From the NCBI RefSeq assembly GCF_013294025.1, contig NZ_JABSNL010000003.1, positions 62,001 through 126,000 on the forward strand: 64,000 nt of DNA, in the 5' to 3' direction. The translations under genes and the position numbers were made by a program. Each line of letters starts with the position of its first letter. The stretch's first letter is position 1. The notes under the pieces were generated by a model. It was not told the DNA's origin and searched no databases. It saw nothing but the letters and a program-made list of their open reading frames with translations. This DNA comes from Flavobacterium aeripolare. Lineage in GTDB: Bacteria; Bacteroidota; Bacteroidia; Flavobacteriales; Flavobacteriaceae. Positions 35,109-43,640 of the stretch are shown in pieces.

Positions 35109-36521
35109 TTACTTTTTAACATTCATTTTAGTCATATAATATACTGGAATTCCTAGCAACATAATCAGCACACCCCAACCACAGGTACTTGTTTTAGTGT
35201 ATAATAAAGCAAGACATATTGCACTAGCAATAATTATAAAAACTGCTGGTAATACAGGGTAACCAAAAGCTTTATACGAACGCTCAGCATCAGGCATTTT
35301 CTTACGCAATATAAATATACCCATGATTGTTAGTATATAAAATATCAACACGATGATTACAACAAAATCTAAGAGGTCACCATATTTTCCCGTTAAACAC
35401 AGTGCAGAAGCCCAAATACATTGCGCCCAGATCGACCATGCAGGAACCTTAGCTTCATTTAGCATAGCTGCCTTTTTAAAGAAAACACCGTCTTGTGCCA
35501 TAGTATAATACACACGTGCACCCGCCATTATGAGTCCGTTATTACATGCAAAGGTTGAAATCATAATCATCACTGCAATAATTAATGTACCAATAGGACC
35601 AAAAATATATTGCGATGCAACCACTGCTACTCTATCAGATTCAGCTGTTGCAATTTCTTGCAAAGGAACCACTGCCAAGTACATTACGTTAGCCAAGATA
35701 TAGATTACACCCACTATAAACGTCCCTAAAAACAAACTCAATCCCACATTGCGTTTTGGATTTTTTATTTCAGCTGCTATAAAAGTAACTCCTTCCCAGG
35801 CAACACTAGAGAACATTGAACCTACTAATGCCGCAGATATACCAGACAACAAAGCAGTTCCACTTATAGGCATCCATGTTAATGTAGTAGTATCAAGCGT
35901 TTGTGATGTCCAAGCATTAGCCCAGTTAGCATCCCAAACTTCGGCTTTAGCTGCAAAAAAACCAAAGAGTATCAATCCAGCAAGTGATAGAATTTTAATA
36001 ACAGTTAGTACTGTCTGCAACATTTTAGAGTTTTTTACTCCCCTACTATTAAGATAACTTAAAAATATAATGGTTACAATAGAAACAATTTGTGCGGCAT
36101 TTAGTTGAAAACTGCCAATTTCATACAAAATATTCTTATCACTAAAGGAGGGAATGAGGTAGGCAGTAAACTTAGAAAAAGCGACTCCCACTGCTGCAAT
36201 AGTTCCTGTTTGAATAACAGCAAAAAAACTCCAACCGTATAAAAAGCCTATTAGCCGCCCGTAAGCTTCTTTAATATATACATACTGTCCTCCAGCTTTA
36301 GGAAATAAGGCGCTTAACTCCCCATAACTTACGGCTGCTATCACCGTTATTGTTCCGGTAAGAACCCACATAGCAATTAGCCATCCGGCAGATCCCAATT
36401 GCCGAACCATATCTGAACTTACAATAAATATTCCTGAACCTATCATAGAGCCCACGACTAACATTGTTCCGTCGAGTAGGCCTAGCTCCCTTTTAAAATC
36501 ATCTTTGGTTTCTTCTTGCAT
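35109..36521 (-). CDS. APC-family amino acid permease
   Basis: 470 residues with twelve predicted transmembrane helices. The first helix carries GSMIGSGIFIV, the substrate and sodium-binding glycine motif of the APC superfamily, and SYGELSALFPKAGGQYVYIKEAYG follows as in LAT-like permeases. It imports or exchanges amino acids at the inner membrane; specificity is not readable. Single gene. It is separated from the divergent beta-barrel gene by about 340 bp. Confidence 0.9.
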   Translation of the reverse strand: MQEETKDDFKRELGLLDGTMLVVGSMIGSGIFIVSSDMVRQLGSAGWLIAMWVLTGTITVIAAVSYGELSALFPKAGGQYVYIKEAYGRLIGFLYGWSFFAVIQTGTIAAVGVAFSKFTAYLIPSFSDKNILYEIGSFQLNAAQIVSIVTIIFLSYLNSRGVKNSKMLQTVLTVIKILSLAGLILFGFFAAKAEVWDANWANAWTSQTLDTTTLTWMPISGTALLSGISAALVGSMFSSVAWEGVTFIAAEIKNPKRNVGLSLFLGTFIVGVIYILANVMYLAVVPLQEIATAESDRVAVVASQYIFGPIGTLIIAVMIMISTFACNNGLIMAGARVYYTMAQDGVFFKKAAMLNEAKVPAWSIWAQCIWASALCLTGKYGDLLDFVVIIVLIFYILTIMGIFILRKKMPDAERSYKAFGYPVLPAVFIIIASAICLALLYTKTSTCGWGVLIMLLGIPVYYMTKMNVKK

Positions 36522-36862
36522 GGTGGTATTTGAATTTTGGTTGGTGTTAAAGATATACTTTTTTATTAAATCTTAAAATTTAATACTGTACGCTGAAGAA
36601 CCCTCAAGCAAATGATATCATAATCACATTACTGCTATTATAATTTGAACTGAACTGATTGTAATGGTGCTAAAAAAACACTTTGGCCGCAGCCACACCA
36701 ATTAAACTAAATTTACTAAATAAAATAAAAATTTTAAATAACTGACAAAGAGTGTGTTAAATATTATTTATGAATTATTTGTATTTATTTTAAGTTTTTG
36801 TAAAACCGCAATTATTTATATCTCGTAAATGCTCTTAACAGTAAAACTAACAATATAATATT
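36522..36862. other. non-coding region between divergent genes
   Basis: About 340 bp of AT-rich sequence holding the promoters of the permease and the barrel gene. No gene, repeat or strong hairpin is seen, and only poor matches to TAnnTTTG occur near 36790. Confidence 0.5.
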
Positions 36863-37747
36863 ATGATTAAAAAACAATTACTATTCATTCTAGCTGTAAC
36901 AACATTTGGATATGTTAACACAGCTCAGGCTCAAAGTCCAATCAGTGGATTCATGCAAGGAAAAGGAAAAGGAAACGTATCTATTTCTTTCAGCTCAGAA
37001 AAATACGATGAAGTATATTTCATCCCAGAAAAAGTTGATGGCGTTCCCGTATTTAATGAAACTAAAATAACAAGTACATCTCTTTATGCTACTTATGGTA
37101 TTAGCGACCAGGTTGATGTTGTTGTTGTGCTACCTTATGTAAAAGCTAAAGGTAACGCTACACAAGAAGTACTTACAAATTTAGATTTAGAAAACGAAAG
37201 AAAAGGTCTTCAAGATGTATCTGTATTTATTAAGTACAGTCCTTTCAACTTTAATTTTGCTTCTTCTTCTTTACGTTTAATTGGAGCATTAGGATTAAAA
37301 ACACCTTTAAGCAACTATAAGGTTGAAGAAGGATTTCAATCGATCATTGCTATTGGAAATAGAAGTACTACCATTAGTACAACTGGATTAGCTATGTTTA
37401 AAATGAACTCGGGAGCTTTTGCTTCGGGACAAATTGCTGGAAATTTTGCGAATAACGATGTTCCAAATTCAGTGACAACAGAATTGAAAGTGGGTTATGC
37501 AGCAAAGTCTTTTTATGGAGATGCTTATGTAGCAAATCAAAAATCTACAGGTGGTGTTGATATTTTTGGAGAAGGATTTGCTGGACTTTTTCCAGTAACA
37601 AAAGTGAACTACACAAAAATTGGTGTGAATTTATATGCACCTATTTACAAAGAGTTAGGAGTTTCAGTAGGAGCTAGCACATTAGTAGCAGGAAGAAACA
37701 TTGGTAAATCATCAGGATACTACGGTGGATTAGTTTACAAATTTTAA
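36863..37747 (+). CDS. outer-membrane beta-barrel protein
   Basis: 294 residues. The signal peptide ends with AQAQ at ~24; the mature chain is almost entirely alternating beta strands with aromatic girdle positions, and it ends in YGGLVYKF with the terminal Phe recognised by the BAM complex. Segments such as LYATYGISDQVDVVVVLPYVKAKG recall the transporter group related to the phenol-degradation MetA proteins. Passive transport is plausible, but the substrate is unknown. The fasciclin lipoprotein gene follows 17 bp downstream, so the two are probably one operon. Confidence 0.78.
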   Translation: MIKKQLLFILAVTTFGYVNTAQAQSPISGFMQGKGKGNVSISFSSEKYDEVYFIPEKVDGVPVFNETKITSTSLYATYGISDQVDVVVVLPYVKAKGNATQEVLTNLDLENERKGLQDVSVFIKYSPFNFNFASSSLRLIGALGLKTPLSNYKVEEGFQSIIAIGNRSTTISTTGLAMFKMNSGAFASGQIAGNFANNDVPNSVTTELKVGYAAKSFYGDAYVANQKSTGGVDIFGEGFAGLFPVTKVNYTKIGVNLYAPIYKELGVSVGASTLVAGRNIGKSSGYYGGLVYKF

Positions 37748-37764
37748 TACCTAAAACAAACAAA

Positions 37765-38724
37765 ATGAAAAATCTAAATATAAAAAGTGCTGTATTAGCA
37801 TTGACTCTATTAACAACAATCGTTTCTTGCGATACTGATTACAAAGACGAAACACCTAGTATTGCAGGTATTGCTGTGGCAAACCCTAATTTTAGCACAC
37901 TAGAAGGAGCTGCTGTTCAAGGTGGTTTAGTAGGAGTATTAAGCAATAGTAACCCTAACGACCCATCTGGTCACTATACTGTATTTGCACCTACAAATGA
38001 TGCTTTTGCAAGATTAGGACTAGTAGACGCAGGGACTTTAGGTGGATTGCAAAATACTTTTTTGACAAACACTTTATTGTACCATACATCTAACGGAGAT
38101 TTACCTTCTGCTAACATTAAAAATGGAGGAACTTCTGCTTCTGCACTTTCAGTAAACAGACGTTTTATTAGTAGAGGTGCTGATTTATACATCAACGGTT
38201 CAAAAATTATTTTAACTGATGTAGCTGCTAGTAACGGTACCGTTCACGCTATTGATAAAGTAATGATCGCTACAGGTGTAAACATCGTAGAATCTGCACT
38301 TTTATTAAAAGATGCTAAAGTTTTCAAAGCGCCAGAACTTACTTTTTTAGTTCAAGCTGTGATCTCTTCTGGATTAGCCCCAGTTTTAGCTGATGCAAAT
38401 AATAATTTCACAATCTATGCTCCAACAGATGCTGCGTTTAAAGCAGCAGGTTTTGCAACTCTTGATGACGTGAAAAACACTCCAGCTGCAACATTAAAAG
38501 CGGTGTTATTGAACCATGCTATCGTAGGTGGAAAATTCACATCTGAGCAAACTGCAACTACTGCTGTAACAGCAGGTGGTGGAACATTAACTTATAGCCC
38601 TTTTTTAAACGGTGTATTCACTGTTAAAAGTAATGGTATAACTACAGCTGCAAGCATGGTAATTCCAGACATACAATGTACTAATGGAATCGTTCACGTT
38701 ATTGATAAAGTTTTATTACCATAA
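37765..38724 (+). CDS. fasciclin-domain lipoprotein
   Basis: 319 residues. A lipoprotein signal with TTIVSC gives acylation at Cys22. Two FAS1 (fasciclin) domains follow: the first with YTVFAPTNDAFARLG and VHAIDKVMI, the second with FTIYAPTDAAFKAAG and IVHVIDKVLL. FAS1 domains mediate adhesion or bind small molecules on cell surfaces. The residues after the cysteine (DTDYKDE) are acidic but lack the K-D/E-D/E start of the surface-export signal, so it may stay on the inner face. Cotranscribed with the beta-barrel gene 17 bp upstream. Confidence 0.92.
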   Translation: MKNLNIKSAVLALTLLTTIVSCDTDYKDETPSIAGIAVANPNFSTLEGAAVQGGLVGVLSNSNPNDPSGHYTVFAPTNDAFARLGLVDAGTLGGLQNTFLTNTLLYHTSNGDLPSANIKNGGTSASALSVNRRFISRGADLYINGSKIILTDVAASNGTVHAIDKVMIATGVNIVESALLLKDAKVFKAPELTFLVQAVISSGLAPVLADANNNFTIYAPTDAAFKAAGFATLDDVKNTPAATLKAVLLNHAIVGGKFTSEQTATTAVTAGGGTLTYSPFLNGVFTVKSNGITTAASMVIPDIQCTNGIVHVIDKVLLP

Positions 38725-38749
38725 TAATTATTGTTTGTTTTTTTTAATT

Positions 38750-38782
38750 AAGGTCTCGCATTTTTGTGAGGCCTTTTTTATT
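38750..38782 (+). terminator. terminator after the fasciclin gene
   Basis: AAGGTCTCGCA, a T-rich loop, TGTGAGGCCTT and a T-run, 26 bp after the stop; two positions in the stem are mismatched. Confidence 0.75.
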
Positions 38783-38837
38783 GTACCTATATAACTGTTT
38801 TAGTTTGAATACTAGATTTACAAAAGTCTTAAAACTA

Positions 38838-38869
38838 TTTGGCTGTAGTTCTCATTTTTTCTAACTTTA
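38838..38869 (+). promoter_or_regulatory. promoter of the DUF305 gene
   Basis: TTTG at 38838-38841, a 20-bp spacer and TAACTTTA at 38862-38869, one base off TAnnTTTG. It would give a leader of about 48 nt. Confidence 0.45.
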
Positions 38870-38923
38870 ATTTATAAGACCGATTTATAAGTCAATTTAA
38901 AAATTATTTTTAAAAGTTATATC

Positions 38924-39406
38924 ATGGAAAATTCTAAAGACACTCCTACAAAAAGCAGCTATACTCGTTTCTACTTGATGTTAATTTGTTCGTTTATTGC
39001 TATGTATTGCACAATGTACTTAAACACATACAGTATAGACCATGTCTATTTCTCGCTAACACGATTTTATATGTCCTGTTTAGGAATTTCAACTATGGCA
39101 GTGATTATGCTTTTATTCATGCTGAAAATGTATACCGATAAAAAGAAAAATATAGGAATTATGCTGGGAAGCACATTGTTGTTTCTTTCTGCTTTGTTTT
39201 TAGTTCGAACACAAAAACCATTTGTGGGTGATTTGCTTTGGTTGCGCGCTATGATTCCCCATCATTCGATCGCAATATTAACAAGTGAACGCGCTGCAAT
39301 TGAAGATCCCGAAGTCAAAGCATTAGCAGAAGATATCATTATAGCTCAAAAGAAAGAAATCGAAGAAATGAAAATTATGATTGACCGACTTGAAAACGAG
39401 AAATAA
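38924..39406 (+). CDS. DUF305 membrane protein
   Basis: 160 residues with three transmembrane helices in the first ~95 residues and a C-terminal DUF305 half with MIPHHSIAILTSERAAIEDPEVKALAEDII. The MIPHH motif in DUF305 proteins is thought to bind metal, and these proteins often occur with copper or heavy-metal genes. No metal-resistance gene is adjacent, so the role is unassigned. It ends in a bidirectional terminator shared with the CDGSH gene. Confidence 0.85.
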   Translation: MENSKDTPTKSSYTRFYLMLICSFIAMYCTMYLNTYSIDHVYFSLTRFYMSCLGISTMAVIMLLFMLKMYTDKKKNIGIMLGSTLLFLSALFLVRTQKPFVGDLLWLRAMIPHHSIAILTSERAAIEDPEVKALAEDIIIAQKKEIEEMKIMIDRLENEK

Positions 39407-39447
39407 AAAAAAGCTGCATTCAAAATAATAGAGTGCAGCTTTTTTTA
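39404..39447. terminator. bidirectional terminator
   Basis: AAAAAAAGCTGCA(T)TC and the complementary GAGTGCAGCTTTTTTT lie between convergent genes; the left arm overlaps the DUF305 stop. Confidence 0.85.
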
Positions 39448-39463
39448 CAAATTCAAACTAATA

Positions 39464-39691
39464 TTATTTAGTTTTCATAGGTGGCAAGTTGAAAGCAACT
39501 GATTCATGTTCGAATCCGTTTCTATGTGAACCATCGCAAAAAGGTTTGTTTGCTGATAAACCACATCTACATAATCCTAAGGTAGTCCTACCTTCTAATC
39601 CGTACACGGTACCGTCTGCAGCAACAATTTCAAATTCCCCATCGATCTTTATTGACCCATTATTATTGATAACTAATTTTGTCTTACCCAT
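39464..39691 (-). CDS. CDGSH iron-sulfur domain protein
   Basis: A 75-residue protein with one CDGSH domain: LCRCGLSANKPFCDGSHRNGF. The three Cys and one His ligate a 2Fe-2S cluster as in mitoNEET-like proteins. It starts with a beta strand GKTKLVINNNGSIKIDGEFEI. The start ATG at 39691 is chosen; a longer frame from 39748 would add 19 residues of unlikely composition. Probable electron-transfer or cluster-sensing role in the cytoplasm. Confidence 0.88.
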   Translation of the reverse strand: MGKTKLVINNNGSIKIDGEFEIVAADGTVYGLEGRTTLGLCRCGLSANKPFCDGSHRNGFEHESVAFNLPPMKTK

Positions 39692-39961
39692 TTTATTCTT
39701 AATTTTAATTTGCTCAAAGGTCATCAATAATCCTTCATCAAATAGCATTATTCAACCAAATTAAGCCGCGAGAAAGCTAATTTACATTAAGTCTAATTTG
39801 GAATAAACGCAAGTACAGCACTAATCTTAAAGCGACAAATAGTGTGAAAATTTAGGAAAACTATAAGTATTGCAAGAGCAAGGAATCAAAATTAAGAACT
39901 AATTTAGTTACCATAATAACCATATACAATTAGTACCGAACAATTAAAAGCACACTATAAA

Positions 39962-40822
39962 ATGAATACATTAAAAATAGGATGGATAGGCCTTGGAAAC
40001 ATGGGGAATCCAATGGTGAAAAATTTATTAAAGGCAAATTTCGAAGTTATTGTATATAATCGTACAAAGGAAAAAGAGGCCGATTTAATAGCTGCGGGAG
40101 CAAAATCAGCTACTTCTCCAGCCTCGTTGTTAGATTCTTGTGATATCGTAATTACAATGTTATCAAATGATGATGCGGTATTGGCAGTTTTTAATGGCGA
40201 AGATGGCCTCGCTTCATCACAAATTTCCGGAAAAACGATCATTAATATGAGTACGGTGTCGCCTGAAACTTCGAGAAAGTTAGCAGCGATATGTGCAGAC
40301 AAAGATTTAAAATTTATTGATGCACCAGTATCCGGAAGTGTAAAACCTGCACAAGACGGTGCCTTAGTGATATTAGTAGGTGCAAATGAATCTGATTTTA
40401 AGTACGCCAAGCCAGTATTTGACGTGTTAGGAAAAATCGCTATTAATGTAGGGTTAGCAGGTGTTGGTAGCTCTGCAAAGCTGGCTATAAACTATCTCCT
40501 AGGATTAAATTTACAAGGCTTAGCAGAAACCGTATTATTTGCTGAGAAAAATGGTGTTAGTAAAGAAGATATGCTTACAATAATTAATCAAGGTGCATGC
40601 GCTAACGGAATCACAAACATTAAGGCGCCCTCAATTTTAAATGATTCCTACCCTGCAGCTTTTGCACTTAAACATTTAGTTAAAGACCTACGCTTAGCTA
40701 AGGAAGCTGGTTTAGATGCACCGCTGATTGATCCACTTTATAATAGTTTTAGTAAAGCTCAAGCAGAAGGTTTAGGCGATCAAGATGTCATGGCGATTAT
40801 CACTAGTTTAAACAACAAATAA
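39962..40822 (+). CDS. NAD(P)-dependent beta-hydroxyacid dehydrogenase
   Basis: 286 residues of the 3-hydroxyisobutyrate/6-phosphogluconate dehydrogenase superfamily. IGWIGLGNMGNPMVKNLL is the dinucleotide-binding motif, DAPVSGSVKPAQDG the substrate-binding motif, and the catalytic Lys is in GSSAKLAINYLLG. Close relatives include glyoxylate and succinic semialdehyde reductases, so the substrate is open. A PH-domain gene follows by 10 bp and may be cotranscribed. Confidence 0.9.
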   Translation: MNTLKIGWIGLGNMGNPMVKNLLKANFEVIVYNRTKEKEADLIAAGAKSATSPASLLDSCDIVITMLSNDDAVLAVFNGEDGLASSQISGKTIINMSTVSPETSRKLAAICADKDLKFIDAPVSGSVKPAQDGALVILVGANESDFKYAKPVFDVLGKIAINVGLAGVGSSAKLAINYLLGLNLQGLAETVLFAEKNGVSKEDMLTIINQGACANGITNIKAPSILNDSYPAAFALKHLVKDLRLAKEAGLDAPLIDPLYNSFSKAQAEGLGDQDVMAIITSLNNK

Positions 40823-40832
40823 TTTATATAAG

Positions 40833-41210
40833 ATGGGACTATTTTCAGCACTTTTAGGTAACGCCGGTTCAGTAAGTCAAGAGCAACTATTTAAAGAATA
40901 TGGACAATTATTGATCGAAGGTGAACAAATAGAATTAGGATTCAAACTAATTAGAGATACCTTCCTCTTTACTACAAAAAGATTAATCTTAGTAGACAAA
41001 CAAGGTCTGACAGCTAGTAAAACAGAATACAAATCAATAGCTTATAAAAGCATCACTAGATTTAGCATTGAAACTGCCGGAACATTTGATTTAGATGCCG
41101 AATTAAAAATATGGGTATCTAGTGAACTGCAGCCTAGTATTCGAAAACAATTCAATAAATCAGTGAATGTATATGAAGTTCAAAAAATACTTGCCTACCA
41201 TGTACTGTAA
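40833..41210 (+). CDS. PH-domain protein (bacterial PH-like, YvbH/DUF1696 type)
   Basis: 125 residues matching the bacterial pleckstrin-homology domain: EGEQIELGFKLIRDTFLFTTKRLILVDKQG ... KTEYKSIAYKSITRFSIETAG and a C-terminal helix. No signal peptide or membrane helix. These cytoplasmic domains form oligomeric rings in known structures, with no settled function. The distance of 10 bp from the dehydrogenase suggests one transcript. A terminator follows. Confidence 0.88.
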   Translation: MGLFSALLGNAGSVSQEQLFKEYGQLLIEGEQIELGFKLIRDTFLFTTKRLILVDKQGLTASKTEYKSIAYKSITRFSIETAGTFDLDAELKIWVSSELQPSIRKQFNKSVNVYEVQKILAYHVL

Positions 41211-41249
41211 GGAATTTTAAAAACTTAGTATTCGAAATAACAGCATTAT

Positions 41250-41283
41250 TGAAGCCACCATTAACCAATGGTGGCTTTTTAAT
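41250..41283 (+). terminator. terminator after the PH-domain gene
   Basis: GAAGCCACCATT, AACC, AATGGTGGCTT and TTT, 40 bp after the stop. Confidence 0.85.
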
Positions 41284-41436
41284 TTTACTAAATAAAAGTG
41301 AGATGCAATTCACTCACTACTCTATTGAAAATATGGATAATGCATAAACTTTTGTAAAAATCCCGTAATATTAAAATTCAAGAAAAGAGTCATCTTTGTA
41401 CAACAATTAGAGAAGAACTCAAATTAAAATGCGGGT

Positions 41437-41895
41437 ATGATGGATGATATAAAAACTATTGGATTATTGAATAATCTAATCTTAGTAAATAATGATCGAA
41501 TAGAAGGCTATGAGATGGCAATACATGAGACAGACGAGAATGACCTAAAATTATTGTTCTCACAGTTTATACAAACAAGCGTAAAATGTAAATCAGAATT
41601 ATTATCTGAAGTTAAAAGACTAGAAGCGGAAGCCTTTATCAGTAATCGAACAAAAGCTTCATTTTTTAAAACTTGGGATTCTGTAAAAACGGCACTAAAT
41701 ACAAAGGACAGAAAAGTAATTTTAGACGCATGCGAAGAAGGAGAAGGTCTTGTCAAAAAAAATTATGAAGATACCATTAGAGAACATGGAACGGATTTAT
41801 CACTAAATGAATTAGCGATGCTTAAAAATCAATATATGAACTTAAAGAATGATCACGATCGCGTTGAAGCTATGGGACAATCAGTAGTTTTTTAA
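41437..41895 (+). CDS. DUF2383 four-helix-bundle protein
   Basis: 152 residues, all helical by pattern, of the PA2169/DUF2383 family: NNLILVNNDRIEGYEMAIHETDENDLKLLFSQFIQTS ... CEEGEGLVKKNYEDTIREH. The fold resembles ferritin-like bundles, but in this family a metal site is not established. The two leading ATG codons are equivalent. Family members are often linked to stress or spore-like contexts; here there is no such neighbour. Confidence 0.82.
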   Translation: MMDDIKTIGLLNNLILVNNDRIEGYEMAIHETDENDLKLLFSQFIQTSVKCKSELLSEVKRLEAEAFISNRTKASFFKTWDSVKTALNTKDRKVILDACEEGEGLVKKNYEDTIREHGTDLSLNELAMLKNQYMNLKNDHDRVEAMGQSVVF

Positions 41896-41919
41896 GTGCT
41901 TCTAGTAAAGTTAGAGTAA

Positions 41920-41946
41920 AAAAAATGCTCCGGAGAGCATTTTAAG
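41920..41946. terminator. terminator between DUF2383 and NlpC/P60 genes
   Basis: AAAATGCTC, CGGA, GAGCATTTT: a nine-pair stem between two convergent stops, with an A-tract on the left that becomes T on the minus strand. Confidence 0.75.
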
Positions 41947-41955
41947 AATTTTATA

Positions 41956-43389
41956 TTAAAGAACGCGATTAAATTGCGATACCTTTTTACTGTAGTATTT
42001 CTCTTTTACAGAAGATATAATTACACCTTCACTAACTGACGCATGAATAAATTTAATATCCCCATCGCTAGTATCTACAATCATACCTACGTGATTGATA
42101 CGATTTCTTCGACTAGTTTTAAAAAAGATAAGATCTCCTTTTTTAGCTTCGTCACTGTTAATAACCGTTCCGTATTGAGATTGTTCTATTGAAGTCCTAG
42201 GAAGTTGAATATCAAAATTGCTAAAAGTAGTACACATTAGTGCTGAGCAATCGATTCCGTTTTTGGTAGTACCACCATAACGGTAGCGTATTCCCAAATT
42301 TTCTGAGGCTGCGCTCACTAAATTATCAAGAAATTCTTCGTCTCTTGTATTTATACTATGCTTTTTATCGGTATTCTCTTTCTCTTCTGTACTAGCAATC
42401 GCCTCAGTTATAGGAGCTGTTTCAACTTTCTTAGTACTTGTAATATTTAATTTGTAACCTACTGGTAATCCTGATCTAACTTTAGGGTTTTGATTTACTA
42501 ACTCTTTAGCAGTAATTCCGTATTCTTTAGCAATTCCATAGATTGTTTCTCTAGCTAGTACCTCACGAACAACGGTATATTCAGGCACAATCTCTTCGAG
42601 TTTTTCAGCTTTTATAGCTTGAATTTCTGGTTTTTTAATTTCTTTCCCTTTTACAACATCTACTGCAGCAACCGCAACTTGCAGCTGCTCCTCTTTCTTG
42701 ACAGGCATTGCAATAGTTTGGACCGCAACGCTAGTATTGTTTTTTACCGGAATGATAATTTTTTGACCTACTTTCAAACCTTCCGATTCTAAAATAGGAT
42801 TGGCTTTATCAAGATCAGCAACGGTAATACCATATTCTCTTGCTATTGCATATTTAGTTTCTGTTGCTTGAATTTCTCTAACTATAGTTCCATCAGTTGC
42901 TGCAATTGTTTTAGCAGTTGTATTTTCGATAGGAATTAATTGAGGTTTACTTTGAGTCTCTGTATTAGCTACTCTTTCTACGGTAGCAGTAGTATTGGGA
43001 ACGTTAATTTGCTGTCCGTTTTTTAATCCAGTAGCTTTCAAGCCAGGATTCAATTGGTATAGGTCACTAACTGTAATCCCATATTTTTTAGCGATGCTGT
43101 AAAGTGTTTCTTTAGGATATGCTTTGTAACTTTTTGTCGCTACTACATTTTTAACAGGATCTACCTTAACATCAGCAGCTTTAGGAATAAGCAAAGTAGA
43201 TTTTAATTTTATCCCCTTACGTGAATCTGGATTTAACGTATAAATTTCACTAGGTTTTACATTATATTGCTGTGCAATTTTAGAGATTGTCTCTCCTTTT
43301 GCTACGGTGTGTTCTGTATATTTTTGTTGAGAAAATCCACTAAATCCACCAATTAAAAAGAGTCCTAAAATCCAACCAGAATACTTCAT
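41956..43389 (-). CDS. LysM and NlpC/P60 cell-wall hydrolase
   Basis: About 477 residues. A signal peptide (WILGLFLIGGFSGFSQ) is followed by four LysM repeats (beginning HTVAKGETISKIAQQY, YKAYPKETLYSIAKKY, REIQATETKYAIAREY and VREVLARETIYGIAKEY), separated by linkers rich in Ala, Val and Lys. A C-terminal NlpC/P60 domain has catalytic Cys in GIDCSALMC and histidines in INHVGMI and FIHASVS. It binds peptidoglycan and cleaves its peptide stems. The ATG at 43389 is chosen because the frame from 43479 adds a second hydrophobic stretch upstream. Confidence 0.9.
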   Translation of the reverse strand: MKYSGWILGLFLIGGFSGFSQQKYTEHTVAKGETISKIAQQYNVKPSEIYTLNPDSRKGIKLKSTLLIPKAADVKVDPVKNVVATKSYKAYPKETLYSIAKKYGITVSDLYQLNPGLKATGLKNGQQINVPNTTATVERVANTETQSKPQLIPIENTTAKTIAATDGTIVREIQATETKYAIAREYGITVADLDKANPILESEGLKVGQKIIIPVKNNTSVAVQTIAMPVKKEEQLQVAVAAVDVVKGKEIKKPEIQAIKAEKLEEIVPEYTVVREVLARETIYGIAKEYGITAKELVNQNPKVRSGLPVGYKLNITSTKKVETAPITEAIASTEEKENTDKKHSINTRDEEFLDNLVSAASENLGIRYRYGGTTKNGIDCSALMCTTFSNFDIQLPRTSIEQSQYGTVINSDEAKKGDLIFFKTSRRNRINHVGMIVDTSDGDIKFIHASVSEGVIISSVKEKYYSKKVSQFNRVL

Positions 43390-43582
43390 AAACGTTTTTT
43401 TTGATTCAATAATAATTTTAAATACGACTATTAATAATTGCACAAACAAGTACAATTTATTTGCAGTTTTGTAATCCAACGCTAAAATAGCGATAAAAGT
43501 ATTTTAAAAGCGAATTTAATTCATAATTTGAACAATAAAAATTATTGTCAAACTTTTATACACACTTTAACAAAATAATAGC

Positions 43583-43619
43583 GTAAAAAAAAACGTCAAG
43601 CAATTGCTTGACGTTTTAG
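43583..43619 (-). terminator. terminator downstream of aconitase
   Basis: AAAACGTCAAGCAATTGCTTGACGTTTT is a perfect palindrome with a nine-A run on its left side, which becomes U-rich on the minus-strand transcript, 22 bp after the aconitase stop. Confidence 0.85.
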
Positions 43620-43640
43620 TATTCTATAATAAAAGTTTAA

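Noticed and set aside
39955-40410. A 151-codon open frame antisense to the hydroxyacid dehydrogenase gene
   Set aside because: Shadow of a conserved coding sequence; no signal peptide or domain.
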